NCBI GenBank assembly: GCA_965200355.1
Contig: OZ241351.1
Coordinates: 1,798,001-1,862,000 of the forward strand
Reading direction: 5' to 3'
From: Bin18 sp965200355
Lineage (GTDB): Bacteria > Desulfobacterota > Binatia > Bin18
Length of the DNA: 64,000 bases
Below are positions 8,420 through 16,904 of the stretch, piece after piece. The stretch's first letter is position 1; each line of letters starts with the position of its first letter. The notes beneath the pieces are model-generated. The model did not search any database, was not told the origin of the DNA, and was given only the letters and a program-made list of their open reading frames with translations. Position numbers and translations under genes: made by a program.

Positions 8420-9805
8420 TTAGAGAATATAGCGGGACAAGTCTTGATCTTTCACAATCGCGTCGAGCTTGTCACGGACATAACCGGCATCAATCGGCAT
8501 CTCTCGACCGCTCAATTCTGGCGCCTCAAAGGACAGGTCCTCAACCAGCCGTTCGACGACCGTATGCAGTCGCCGCGCTCCGATGTTTTCGGTGCGTTCA
8601 TTGACGCTGGCGGCAATCTGAGCAATCTGCTCTACGGCCTCAGCCGTAAAGTTGAGCCTGACGTTTTCTGTCTCGAGTAACGCCACATACTGGGTCAGTA
8701 AGGCGTTTTTTGGTTCTGTCAGGATGCGCACAAAGTCGCCGTGGGTCAGAGATTCCAGCTCCACACGGATCGGGAAACGCCCCTGAAATTCTGGAATCAG
8801 GTCCGAGGGTTTGGCGGTATGAAATGCGCCCGACGCAACAAAAAGGATATGGTCGGTGCGGACCATGCCATATTTGGTGTTGACGGTACAGCCTTCGACC
8901 AGCGGCAGCAGGTCCCGCTGCACCCCCTGACGCGAGACATCTGCGCCGTGGGCGTTTTCTCGACCGGCAATTTTATCAATTTCGTCAACAAAGATGATGC
9001 CCGTCTGCTCGACCCGACGCACGGCCTCCTGGACGACCGCTTCCATATCAACCAGCCTGTCGGCTTCTTCCAGGGTGAGAATCTCAAGCGCTTCCGGGAC
9101 TTTCACCCGGCGTTTCTTGGTTTGTTTGGGCATCTTGGAGAACATCTCCTTGAGCTGATTCTCCATTTCTTCCATGCCCTGAGGTGCCATGACTTCGACA
9201 AAAGGGGTGGCGGAGCGGGTAATTTCAAGCTCAACCTCTCGCTCGTCCAGCTTCCCGGCGTGGAGCATGCGGCGCATTTTCTCCCGCGTCCCGTGGCTGG
9301 CGTGTGGGGGTCCGTCCTCTCGCAGACTGGATGAGGACGGGGTTGGGGGCAGCAGCAGGTCAAGTAACTGCTCTTCCGCCTGGGCCCGGGCTTTGACTTG
9401 AATCCGCTCTTTTTCTTCCTGCTTGACCAGACCGACGGCCAGTTCGGTGAGGTCCCGCACCATGGATTCGACATCGCGCCCCACATAGCCGACCTCTGTG
9501 AACTTCGAGGCCTCCACTTTGATAAACGGGGCCTTGGCCAGGCGCGCCAGACGGCGGGCGATCTCGGTTTTGCCGACTCCGGTCGGACCGATCATTAAAA
9601 TGTTTTTGGGGGCAATCTCGTCGCGCAAATCTTCCGGGACCTGCTGCCGTCTCCAGCGGTTGCGTAGCGCAATCGCAACGGAACGTTTGGCTTTCGCTTG
9701 GCCAATAATATAGCGGTCCAACTCCGAGACGATTTCTCGCGGGGTCATAACCGGGGGACCTGCGGCCTGAACGAGGACGGATGCCCCGTCGACGACATCC
9801 GTCAT
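8420..9805 (-). CDS. hslU: ATP-dependent protease ATPase subunit HslU (ClpY)
   Basis: AAA+ unfoldase that feeds proteins into the HslV peptidase. The 461-aa product has Walker A GPTGVGKT at residues 73-80, a family-specific I domain, Walker B IIFVDEIDKI, a sensor/arginine region near GARRLHTVVERL, and the C-terminal RYIL tail that docks into HslV. ATG 9805 overlaps nothing and lies 1 base after the hslV stop; the frame is open further upstream inside hslV, but family N-termini start here (MTPREIVSELDRYIIGQ). It is the last gene of xerC-hslV-hslU, a conserved order in deltaproteobacteria and Firmicutes. Confidence 0.96.
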   Translation of the reverse strand: MTDVVDGASVLVQAAGPPVMTPREIVSELDRYIIGQAKAKRSVAIALRNRWRRQQVPEDLRDEIAPKNILMIGPTGVGKTEIARRLARLAKAPFIKVEASKFTEVGYVGRDVESMVRDLTELAVGLVKQEEKERIQVKARAQAEEQLLDLLLPPTPSSSSLREDGPPHASHGTREKMRRMLHAGKLDEREVELEITRSATPFVEVMAPQGMEEMENQLKEMFSKMPKQTKKRRVKVPEALEILTLEEADRLVDMEAVVQEAVRRVEQTGIIFVDEIDKIAGRENAHGADVSRQGVQRDLLPLVEGCTVNTKYGMVRTDHILFVASGAFHTAKPSDLIPEFQGRFPIRVELESLTHGDFVRILTEPKNALLTQYVALLETENVRLNFTAEAVEQIAQIAASVNERTENIGARRLHTVVERLVEDLSFEAPELSGREMPIDAGYVRDKLDAIVKDQDLSRYIL

Positions 9806-9806
9806 C

Positions 9807-10331
9807 TTATAATTCCTCCACGACAATATGGTCGTTGGTGTAGACGCAAATAGCTCCGGCGATGCGCATTGCCTCTTCAACAATCCGCACCGCATTCAGC
9901 GGCGTATGGGCGACTAAGGCGCGGGCGGCTGCCAGGGCATAATTGCCGCCCGAGCCAATGGCGAGAACGCCGTCATCGGGTTCGAGTACATCGCCGCTCC
10001 CGGAGATCAGCAGCGATGACTCATGATCGACGACCGCCATCAACGCTTCGAGGCGACGTAAGACCCGGTCTGCACGCCAGTCCCGGGCCAGTTCGACCGC
10101 GGCCCGCCGCAGGTTGCCGTTATATTCTTCCAGCTTGCCTTCGAATTTTTCGCACAGGGTAATGGCGTCCGCAGTCCCACCCGCAAAGCCGGCCAGAATA
10201 CGCTCCTTATACAAACGGCGCACTTTCCGCGCCGCATGTTTGACGACGGTGTCTCCCAAGCTGACCTGCCCGTCTCCCGCCATGGCGACCTTGCCGTCGC
10301 GGCGGACGGTGAGAATCGTTGTCCCGTGCAT
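9807..10331 (-). CDS. hslV: ATP-dependent protease proteolytic subunit HslV (ClpQ)
   Basis: N-terminal threonine peptidase of the HslUV complex. From ATG 10331 the product is 174 aa and starts MHGTTIL; removal of the first three residues would expose the catalytic Thr, as in homologues. AGDGQVSLG and AGFAGGTADA are family signatures. An in-frame GTG at 10361 would add ten residues and has no better ribosome-binding site. It is translated just before hslU (1 base between genes) and 137 bp after xerC. Confidence 0.95.
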   Translation of the reverse strand: MHGTTILTVRRDGKVAMAGDGQVSLGDTVVKHAARKVRRLYKERILAGFAGGTADAITLCEKFEGKLEEYNGNLRRAAVELARDWRADRVLRRLEALMAVVDHESSLLISGSGDVLEPDDGVLAIGSGGNYALAAARALVAHTPLNAVRIVEEAMRIAGAICVYTNDHIVVEEL

Positions 10332-10468
10332 GACTGCGTTCACCCTGTGTCCTCCAACCACCGAATCTGCGTTGTCCTATTCTTCATAGCATAGAGTATT
10401 GTCTGGCAAGGCACTATTGCCGGCGGCACGCGAGAGGCGACAGCGGGTGAAGCCAGACCAGGGTCAGC

Positions 10469-11425
10469 TCAGGCCCGCGGGTGGGCCTTATCATACACTT
10501 GGGTGAGGCGGTCTAAATTGACGTGGGTGTAGCGCTGGGTGGTGGACAGGCTGGAATGTCCTAACAACTCCTGAATAGCCCGCAGGTCAGCGCCCGCGTC
10601 GAGCAAATGCGTGGCAAAGGTGTGGCGCAATGCGTGGGGGCTGATCTTGTGGGCCAGCCCGCATTGTTTGGCATAGCTGGCCACCAGCCGGGCAACACTC
10701 CGAGGCGTTAAACGCCCGCCGCGTTGGTTGAGAAAAACTGGCCCGGTGTCACCGGCCGACCCACCGTGGGACGCCGGCTGATACTTCTTGCCGAGCAAGT
10801 CCGGAATTTTCGCTCGATACCGGTGCAGGGTGTCAAGCGCGGTGTGGCCAATCGGCACGATCCGCTCTTTCTGGCCTTTCCCCTTGACTCGCAGCACTTC
10901 AAGGTTGGAGTCAATATCCCCCCAGTTCAGGCCGGTTAATTCACTGACGCGCAGCCCGCACGAATAAAGCACTTCGAGTATGGCCCGGTCTCGCAGCTCG
11001 GCTGGCGTATCTGGTGCCGGGGCGTCGAGCAGACGAAACATATCGTCAACCGGGAGATAGGTCGGAAGGGGGTGGTCTGGCTTAGGCGAACTCAGGTGGA
11101 GGGTCGGGTCTTGGTCAATCACGGCCTCGCGCAGCAGAAAGCGAAAAAAACTCTTGAGGGCCGAGAGCTTTCGGCTCATCGAGCTTTTGGTATGCCGCCG
11201 ATACAAGGTGGACAAAAAAGCCTGAATCACGTGCGGGTTGATCTGGGTAACATTGACGGGGCGCGGGTCAGCCTGCTGCGTGGGCTTTGCCACAAAAGAG
11301 AAGAATTGGTGCAGGTCGCTGCGGTAGTTGCGTAGCGTATGAGGAGAGACATTTTTCTCCACCTCCAGATAGACAGTATAGCGATCAAATAACGCACGGA
11401 GTTCTGATGTCATTGGAATTTCCAT
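10469..11425 (-). CDS. xerC: Tyrosine recombinase XerC
   Basis: Site-specific recombinase that resolves chromosome dimers at dif. The 318-aa protein has an N-terminal SAM-like core-binding domain (about residues 10-100) and a C-terminal catalytic domain with Arg159 (SCGLRVSEL), Lys183, His264-x-x-Arg267 (HALRHTFATHLLDAGADL), His290 (LGHSSLSTTQRYTH) and Tyr299. Position upstream of hslVU supports XerC rather than a phage integrase. ATG 11425 has AGG-rich sequence 5-9 bp upstream; ATG 11413 is an alternative. It is divergent from the zinc-ribbon gene at 11506. Confidence 0.94.
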   Translation of the reverse strand: MEIPMTSELRALFDRYTVYLEVEKNVSPHTLRNYRSDLHQFFSFVAKPTQQADPRPVNVTQINPHVIQAFLSTLYRRHTKSSMSRKLSALKSFFRFLLREAVIDQDPTLHLSSPKPDHPLPTYLPVDDMFRLLDAPAPDTPAELRDRAILEVLYSCGLRVSELTGLNWGDIDSNLEVLRVKGKGQKERIVPIGHTALDTLHRYRAKIPDLLGKKYQPASHGGSAGDTGPVFLNQRGGRLTPRSVARLVASYAKQCGLAHKISPHALRHTFATHLLDAGADLRAIQELLGHSSLSTTQRYTHVNLDRLTQVYDKAHPRA

Positions 11426-11505
11426 TTCCTGCCTACAATGGTATCAACAAGACCGGTCTGAAGAAAGTGACGAGCAGGACGGCCGGCGATGAAAAAGGGA
11501 ATCGT

Positions 11506-11817
11506 GTGAACGGGGGGGATATTGTGCGAGTGTGCTATCAGTGTCACCAGAAAATATCCCTTGAAGAGCCCATTGGGCGACGTGATACGTGTGCAGCGTG
11601 TGGGGCAGACGTGCGTTGCTGTCTCAACTGCGCCTTTTATGAGGGGCAGGCGGCTGACGCCTGCCGTGAACCCCAGGCCGAGCTTGTTCAGCAGAAGGAC
11701 GCGGCAAATTTCTGTGATTTTTTTGTGCTTAAGAATGCGCCACCGAGCGTAACGCGCCCTTCCGGGGCGGATGTTCGGGCGCAGTTAGACGCTTTATTCA
11801 AAAAGCAATCTGGCTAG
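11506..11817 (+). CDS. Small Cys-rich zinc-ribbon-like protein
   Basis: About 103 aa with two closely spaced Cys pairs: CYQCHQK near the N-terminus and CAACGADVRCCLNC, then further Cys in ACREPQ and NFCDFF. The GRRDTCAACGAD pattern is typical of a conserved family of small uncharacterised bacterial zinc-binding proteins. GTG 11506 is chosen because homologous proteins begin just before the first CxxC; GTG 11524 or ATG 11407 (overlapping xerC) are possible. The next gene, a lipoprotein, starts 10 bp after the stop, suggesting a two-gene operon. Function unknown. Confidence 0.7.
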   Translation: MNGGDIVRVCYQCHQKISLEEPIGRRDTCAACGADVRCCLNCAFYEGQAADACREPQAELVQQKDAANFCDFFVLKNAPPSVTRPSGADVRAQLDALFKKQSG

Positions 11818-11827
11818 AGTTTGGGCC

Positions 11828-12238
11828 ATGACCGCTCGACGTTCTCCTCTGGGGCTTGTGGGCTTGGTGTGGCTGCTGCTGAGTACCTGCCAGCCCTCCC
11901 CCCACACGGCCCAAGGGATGGCCGAACGCTTTCTTGATGCGCATTATGTCCGAATCGACTTGCCGACCGCCAAATCCTATTGCGCCGGCTTTGCCCGTAA
12001 CCGGGTAGAGGAGGAAATTCGGCTGACTAAGGGCGCGTCTATCGATGCCACAACCCGGCAGCCACGGGTGTACTACGAATTGCTTGAAGAAACACCGCGC
12101 GGCGAATCGAGCGTGTCTTTCCTATACAAAGTAGATTTTGACGTTGACGGAGCCGGACGATTGACCAAGAATATCGTGCTAACCCTGCGCAACCAGGCCG
12201 AGGGCTGGCGGGTGGTCAACTACCGCGAATATGACTAA
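11828..12238 (+). CDS. Putative lipoprotein, unknown function
   Basis: A 136-aa protein whose first 21 residues form a lipoprotein signal peptide: Arg-rich start, hydrophobic LGLVGLVWLLL and lipobox LSTC. The mature part contains a segment AERFLDAHYVRIDLPTAKSYC and a C-terminal LTLRNQAEGWRVVNYREYD that resembles small NTF2-like or secreted carrier folds seen in lipoproteins of this size; this is only a resemblance. It is probably anchored in the periplasm. It follows the zinc-ribbon gene by 10 bp. Confidence 0.7.
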   Translation: MTARRSPLGLVGLVWLLLSTCQPSPHTAQGMAERFLDAHYVRIDLPTAKSYCAGFARNRVEEEIRLTKGASIDATTRQPRVYYELLEETPRGESSVSFLYKVDFDVDGAGRLTKNIVLTLRNQAEGWRVVNYREYD

Positions 12239-12333
12239 CGGCCCCTATGGTTGACACGCGGAGACCAGGGGCGAAGGATAACGAAGAGGTGACAGAAGAG
12301 AAGAGGGCACAAGGGCCGGAAAGGAGGAAGTAT

Positions 12334-12573
12334 ATGCAGGACAAAACCTATGTCATTACCGAGATCGTGGGAACCTCGGAGCAGTCGATCTCGGCCGCGG
12401 TGAGTAACGCGGTCAAGCGCGCTAACAAGACGCTCAAGGCGCTCGACTGGTTTGAGGTCAAGGCGCTCCGCGGCACAGTCGTGGACGGTCATGTTGGACA
12501 GTATCAGGTCACGCTTGACGTGGGCTTTCGCTATTTGAGCGATGAAGAAATGAAAGCCTGGGCAGAAGGATAA
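12334..12573 (+). CDS. Dodecin family flavin-binding protein (copy 1)
   Basis: A 79-aa dodecin. Dodecins form hollow dodecamers that store FMN, riboflavin or CoA. The family pattern TEIVGTSEQSISAAVSNAV, followed by LDWFEVKALRG and a C-terminal YQVTLDVGFR strand, is complete, including the Trp that stacks on flavin. Start ATG 12334 is preceded by AAGGAGGAAG; an upstream in-frame ATG gives an unusually charged extension and is rejected. A second dodecin lies 42 bp downstream. The C-terminal tail (DEEMKAWAEG) is slightly longer than usual. Confidence 0.88.
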   Translation: MQDKTYVITEIVGTSEQSISAAVSNAVKRANKTLKALDWFEVKALRGTVVDGHVGQYQVTLDVGFRYLSDEEMKAWAEG

Positions 12574-12615
12574 GCGCGACCGGCGCCCGAGATGCAGGGA
12601 CGGAAGGGAGGAAGC

Positions 12616-12825
12616 ATGGAAGACAAAACATATAAGCTCATCGAATTAGTTGGGGTCTCAGAGACTTCGATGGAAGAGGCCATTCAGAATGCCGTTGCTC
12701 GGGCCAACCAAACCCTGAAGAATCTGGACTGGTTTGAGGTCGTTGAAGCGCGCGGTGTGATTCAGGATGGCGCGGTCAGTCAGTTTCAGGTCAAGATCAA
12801 GGTCGGGTTTCGGCTGAATATGTAA
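12616..12825 (+). CDS. Dodecin family flavin-binding protein (copy 2)
   Basis: A 69-aa dodecin paralogue of the preceding gene, with KLIELVGVSETSMEEAIQNAV, then LDWFEVVEARG and FQVKIKVGFRLNM. The flavin-stacking Trp and the strand order are conserved. GGGAGGAAGC provides the ribosome-binding site for ATG 12616. The two copies share the same frame architecture but differ at many positions, so this is not a very recent duplication. Co-expression with copy 1 could give homo- or hetero-oligomers. The peroxiredoxin gene follows 174 bp later. Confidence 0.88.
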   Translation: MEDKTYKLIELVGVSETSMEEAIQNAVARANQTLKNLDWFEVVEARGVIQDGAVSQFQVKIKVGFRLNM

Positions 12826-12999
12826 GGAGGGACAAGGGCGACTGGAGAGCGGCAAGAAAAGGGCACTCTGAGCGATCTGGATTTTGCACCAGAGAGAGGA
12901 CAGACCTGCTTCCACTCCTCCGCGCAAGGCGCTATAAACGAATCGGTCCGTAGGCAGACTGGCAACTGCGAGCAACACGATTATTCAAGGAGATGAATG

Positions 13000-13659
13000 A
13001 TGGCGTTACACATTGGTGAAGAAGCTCCTAATTTTACGGCGGAGACAACAGAGGGTACGATCAATTTTCATGAGTGGGTCGGGGATGGCTGGGCTATTTT
13101 GTTTTCCCATCCCAAGGATTTTACTCCGGTGTGTACAACCGAGTTGGGCTATATGGCCGGCCTCAAGCCGGAGTTTGAGAAGCGCAACTGTAAGATCATC
13201 GGTCTGAGCATTGACCCGGTCTCCGACCACACGGCCTGGGTCAAAGACATTGAAGAAACGCAGGGCCACTCCGTCACGTATCCGTTGATTGGCGATACGG
13301 ACCTCGCCGTTGCCAAGCTGTACGACATGATCCACCCGAATGCGAGCGGGACGGCCAAGGGCCGCTCGGCGGCCGACAACGCCACCGTGCGCTCGGTGTT
13401 TGTGGTTGGGCCGGACAAGAAGATCAAGCTCATGATTACCTATCCGATGAGCACCGGGCGGAACTTCGATGAGGTCCTGCGCGTGTTGGATTCCTGTCAG
13501 TTGACCGCCCAACACAAAGTCGCCACGCCGGTGAATTGGAAGCAGGGCGAGGATGTAATCATTGTCCCCGCGGTCTCGAACGAGGAAGCCAAGGAAAAAT
13601 TCCCCGGCGGTTGGAAGGCACCCAAGCCATATCTGCGGATCGTCCCCCAGCCGCAATAA
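13000..13659 (+). CDS. 1-Cys peroxiredoxin (Prx6 type)
   Basis: Thiol peroxidase that reduces hydrogen peroxide and organic peroxides. The product is 219 aa, with the peroxidatic Cys45 in DFTPVCTTE, the supporting Arg in the later RSVFVVGPD region, and the long C-terminal domain characteristic of the Prx6 group (PVNWKQGEDVIIVP). There is no typical resolving Cys, so a 1-Cys mechanism is likely. AAGGAG at 12987-12992 favours ATG 13000 (7-base spacing) over ATG 12997. A hairpin at 13686-13711 may terminate it. Confidence 0.93.
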   Translation: MALHIGEEAPNFTAETTEGTINFHEWVGDGWAILFSHPKDFTPVCTTELGYMAGLKPEFEKRNCKIIGLSIDPVSDHTAWVKDIEETQGHSVTYPLIGDTDLAVAKLYDMIHPNASGTAKGRSAADNATVRSVFVVGPDKKIKLMITYPMSTGRNFDEVLRVLDSCQLTAQHKVATPVNWKQGEDVIIVPAVSNEEAKEKFPGGWKAPKPYLRIVPQPQ

Positions 13660-13685
13660 GCCCATTCTTGCCAGCCGGGCGCTCT

Positions 13686-13711
13686 GAGGGGTCGCTGGAC
13701 AGGGACCCCTC
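13686..13711 (+). terminator. Hairpin downstream of peroxiredoxin gene
   Basis: Perfect 8-bp inverted repeat GAGGGGTC / GACCCCTC with a 10-base loop, 27 bp after the peroxiredoxin stop. There is no clear T-run after it, so it may be a weak or Rho-assisted terminator. It lies between convergent genes. Confidence 0.45.
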
Positions 13712-13779
13712 CTGTCTCAGGTCGGCGTGACTACGTGTTCAAAGTCTGACGCTATCCGCCGTGAGGTCTGACGGCGCGG

Positions 13780-14952
13780 CTACGCATCCATGCTGTAACA
13801 CTTGAGTACATTCTTTCCCAGTATGCCCTCTCGGGCCGAAGCGGTCATCAGATTCGTGAGGGCAATCAGATTGGGAATATACTCGGGTGGATGGTCGGCA
13901 TGCGGAAAATCGCTGGCCCAGAAAAACCGGTCTTCCCCAACAAAAGGGATCACCCCGGCGAGGGAACGCTCGTCCGGGTCACCCGAAATCCAGCACTGGC
14001 GGCGGAAATATGCGCTTGGTTTGTCTTTCAGCCGCACACTCTTGCCCAGCGGTGAGTCGTAGACCGCATCCATGCGTTCCAGCCAATACCCGACCCAGCC
14101 GGCGCCGACTTCCAGAACAATGACTTTGAGCCGCGGAAATTTGTCGAACACTCCATACTGAAAGAGCGAGACAAATCCCCCGCGAATGGCGTCCCCGCCG
14201 GCGATATTTTGGTAAAATGCGGTCGAAAAACTTGTCATCCGGCCAAAGCGGGTGGGGGCGGCCCAGTGTGGCTCAAACGACGGGTGAATGCCAAACGGCA
14301 GACCGAGGTCTTGGGCCGCAGCAAACACGCGGTCATGGTCGGGATGGCCGTGGGCTTTCCGGCTCCAGATATACGGGGCCACAAAAAAGCCTTTCATCCC
14401 ATCCTTGGCCGCCCGCCGCAGCTCTGCTTCGGCAAGCTCAGGGATGCTCAGAGGGATATGGGCAATGGGGAGCAGACGCCCATCCGAGTCTGAACAAAAG
14501 TCTACCAGCCAGCGATTATACGCCCGAGCATAGGCCACCGACAGCTCAAGATCTTCGCATTCGGGTTCCCATAACAGCCCCAGCGTGGGGTAGAGAAACA
14601 CCTTCTCGATATTCTCAATGTCCAGGCGTTGCAGCCGCTCTTTTGGGTCCATAGAGCCAAACGAGGCATTATCCACATAGCCCGACCCGCTCGGCTCGCG
14701 TCTATACTCAATCCCCCCAAGCTGGTCCATCACTCCAAGCCCCGACGGTGCGCCCTTGCGCGTCATTTTGGACGGGCGGCCGTTGACCTCAAGATATTCC
14801 AGGCCGTCGTCGTCCTGACGGATACGGACGGCGCGGTCGCGGTATTTGGGCTCCAAATATCTTTCCCACAGGTCGGGCGCTTCGAGTATATGACCGTCGG
14901 CATCGATCACACCTGACATAGGGAGACTCGGTAAAGCTTCAGGGCCGGGCAT
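13780..14952 (-). CDS. Amidohydrolase family (amidohydro_2) metal-dependent hydrolase
   Basis: A 390-aa TIM-barrel hydrolase or decarboxylase of the amidohydrolase-2 family (related to ACMSD and gamma-resorcylate decarboxylase). Metal-site markers are DADGHILE near the N-terminus, HPSFEPHW in the middle and SDFPHADHPPEY near the C-terminus. AGGAGG lies 6 bases before ATG 14952, which decides the start over upstream in-frame ATGs. Many environmental paralogues of this family exist and the substrate is unknown. It is convergent with the peroxiredoxin gene; a Sel1-repeat gene lies upstream on the same strand, 113 bp away. Confidence 0.85.
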   Translation of the reverse strand: MPGPEALPSLPMSGVIDADGHILEAPDLWERYLEPKYRDRAVRIRQDDDGLEYLEVNGRPSKMTRKGAPSGLGVMDQLGGIEYRREPSGSGYVDNASFGSMDPKERLQRLDIENIEKVFLYPTLGLLWEPECEDLELSVAYARAYNRWLVDFCSDSDGRLLPIAHIPLSIPELAEAELRRAAKDGMKGFFVAPYIWSRKAHGHPDHDRVFAAAQDLGLPFGIHPSFEPHWAAPTRFGRMTSFSTAFYQNIAGGDAIRGGFVSLFQYGVFDKFPRLKVIVLEVGAGWVGYWLERMDAVYDSPLGKSVRLKDKPSAYFRRQCWISGDPDERSLAGVIPFVGEDRFFWASDFPHADHPPEYIPNLIALTNLMTASAREGILGKNVLKCYSMDA

Positions 14953-15065
14953 ACGCATCCTCCTTCTAAGCATTCAAGCCGGGCTGACTCCTGTCTTCCA
15001 TCACAGGCGAAACGTCCGGCTCGGGAGAACGCTTCGCCCTGCGTGAGTTGGCGAGAACGAGTGCA

Positions 15066-16340
15066 TCACCCGTGGCGGGTCGATGGAAGAACACGCTGAC
15101 TCGTTGTCCCGGAACTCGAACGCTGCCGTTTACGCAGGAGTTCTTCTCCTTCTGTAATCTGCTCAGGTTCCATCATCTCAACAATATATTCTCGTACTGT
15201 GCGCGCCGTATTCTGGTGCGCGCCCGAGGCATTTGTCGCCGCCAGCGTGATCCACATATAGGCTTGGCCATAGTCCAGCGGCGTCCCCTGACCCCTGGCG
15301 TAGCGCAGGGCCAGATTATACTGCGCCTGGGTGTCACCCTGGTTGGCCGCCCGGCGATACCAATTTGCCGCTTGGGTGTCGTTCTGTTCGACCCCCTGCC
15401 CGGTCGCATACATGAAGCCCAGATTGACCTGCGCTTGGGCATGGCCCTGGTCGGCGGCTTGGCGATACCACTTGGCGGCCTCGGCCGCATCTTGCGCCAC
15501 GCCTTGCCCGGTGCGATACATGAGCCCCAAATTCCACTGCGCGTCAGCATGGCCCTGGTCGGCGGCTTGGCGATACCACTTGGCGGCCTCGGCCGCATCT
15601 TGCGCCACGCCTTGCCCGGTCTGGTAGTGCAGTCCCATAAAATAGAGTGAGCGCGGATGCTGCTGGTCGGCGGCCTGGCGATGCCATTTCAGCGCTTGGG
15701 TCGCATCCTGGGGGACGCGCTGGCCCAGACCGTAGAGCACGCCCAGTTCGGCCTGGGCCAGGACGACTCCTTGCTCGGCCGTTTGGGTCAGCTGGGCAAT
15801 CGTCATACGCGCAATCAGATTAGCGCGGGCCCCAGCGTATTTCGCCGCGGTTGCTTTGGCGGCATTGAATGAATCCCGGTCGCCTCTATACACGGCCCGC
15901 TCGGCCGCCATATCCGCCGCTCGGTTGATCAAGAGCAATGCCTGAACATCATCTTGCTCAATGCCCTTGCCCGATGAGTACAGAATGCCCAGGTCGTACT
16001 GGGCGGTCACGTGGTCCTGCTCAGCGGCTTGACGATACCACGCTATCGCTGTTGCCATATCCGCTGGGACGCCCAGGCCGTTGGCGTACATGACGCCCAA
16101 GTTCCACTGGGCGGTCGCATGGCCCTGCTCAGCGGCTTGGCGATACCATACCCCGGCTTCGGCGTAGTCCTGTGCGACGCCATAGCCGTTATCGTATAGG
16201 AAGGCGAGGTCGTACTGGGCCTCAACGTCACCGGTCTCGGCCCGTGCTCGCAGCTCGCTAATTCTGTCCGCTCGTGCCAGGGATACTCCACAAAGACCGA
16301 GGACAACACTCACTACTATCCAGCGCGCTAGTGTCTGCAT
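15066..16340 (-). CDS. Secreted Sel1-repeat (TPR-like) protein
   Basis: A 424-aa protein with a signal peptide (hydrophobic WIVVSVVLGLCGV, cleavage likely after SLARA) followed by at least seven Sel1 repeats of 36 residues. Each repeat carries the pattern AQYxLGxxYxxGxGVxQD and AAxWYRQAAxQGH. Repeats are grouped in two blocks separated by a degenerate linker at about residues 130-205. Sel1 arrays form solenoids that scaffold protein interactions, often in the periplasm. The two central repeats are encoded by an exact 73-bp duplication (see repeat feature), evidence of recent unequal exchange. The C-terminus is basic and Ser-rich. Confidence 0.9.
   Translation of the reverse strand: MQTLARWIVVSVVLGLCGVSLARADRISELRARAETGDVEAQYDLAFLYDNGYGVAQDYAEAGVWYRQAAEQGHATAQWNLGVMYANGLGVPADMATAIAWYRQAAEQDHVTAQYDLGILYSSGKGIEQDDVQALLLINRAADMAAERAVYRGDRDSFNAAKATAAKYAGARANLIARMTIAQLTQTAEQGVVLAQAELGVLYGLGQRVPQDATQALKWHRQAADQQHPRSLYFMGLHYQTGQGVAQDAAEAAKWYRQAADQGHADAQWNLGLMYRTGQGVAQDAAEAAKWYRQAADQGHAQAQVNLGFMYATGQGVEQNDTQAANWYRRAANQGDTQAQYNLALRYARGQGTPLDYGQAYMWITLAATNASGAHQNTARTVREYIVEMMEPEQITEGEELLRKRQRSSSGTTSQRVLPSTRHG
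15440..15620 (-). repeat. 73-bp exact direct repeat inside Sel1 gene
   Basis: Positions 15440-15512 and 15548-15620 are identical over 73 bases and offset by 108 bp, exactly one 36-codon Sel1 repeat. Exact identity at the DNA level, including third positions, points to recent duplication or gene conversion. It is a likely slippage site for repeat-number variation. Confidence 0.95.
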
Positions 16341-16452
16341 ACCGCTTGTCCTACCGTACTCCTTCTCAAATGAGAAGAGCGGGCAGGGCGCTCCCGCTGC
16401 CTTCTTGTTGGGTGCTCTCTTTCCCGACGCTACAGGAATGGGGGGACTCGTC

Positions 16453-16749
16453 TCATGGGTGCAGGGCCGCTATCCAGTCAGGTAAGGGTTGGTCTGGCAC
16501 GTCCGCGCTCTCGGGCAAGAGTTCAAGCACATCGAGCGACATCCGGTAGCGAATGCGTCCGTGCCACAAATACGGTGTCCGCACGGAATTGCTCACCATG
16601 CCGCCGTGGAGTGCGGGATGGGTGCCCTGAGGGGGCGTGGCCTCCACCCATAACTCTGCCCCGCGATACTGACGCACCCAGGCGTGTGAGTCCAGGTGGA
16701 TCCGGTCCCAACTCTCCGGCTCCGCAATGCGGGCTTTTTGGCAATACAT
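16453..16749 (-). CDS. Hypothetical protein (98 aa)
   Basis: No family is recognised. The 98-aa frame has balanced composition (several Trp, Tyr and His; LDSHAWVRQYRGAELWVEATP and WHGRIRYRMSLDVLEL segments) that reads like a small globular beta protein more than the other overlapping frames here. A possible AAGGAGA ribosome-binding site lies about 12 bases before ATG 16749. It is divergent from the enoyl-CoA hydratase gene at 16905. Alternative overlapping frames on both strands exist, so the call is moderate. Confidence 0.5.
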   Translation of the reverse strand: MYCQKARIAEPESWDRIHLDSHAWVRQYRGAELWVEATPPQGTHPALHGGMVSNSVRTPYLWHGRIRYRMSLDVLELLPESADVPDQPLPDWIAALHP

Positions 16750-16904
16750 CGTCCGTCCCTGTCTCCTTGTATCTCAAGAGGCATCTGTGAGGAAAGATTG
16801 CCTGGTGTTCCTGATTGGACGCATACGTTCGGGCCACCCCCAAAGCAGCGTGGGTCCTCTCTTTGAGGGCCCAGGAACAATGAACCGCACCGAGAGGAAG
16901 CGCT

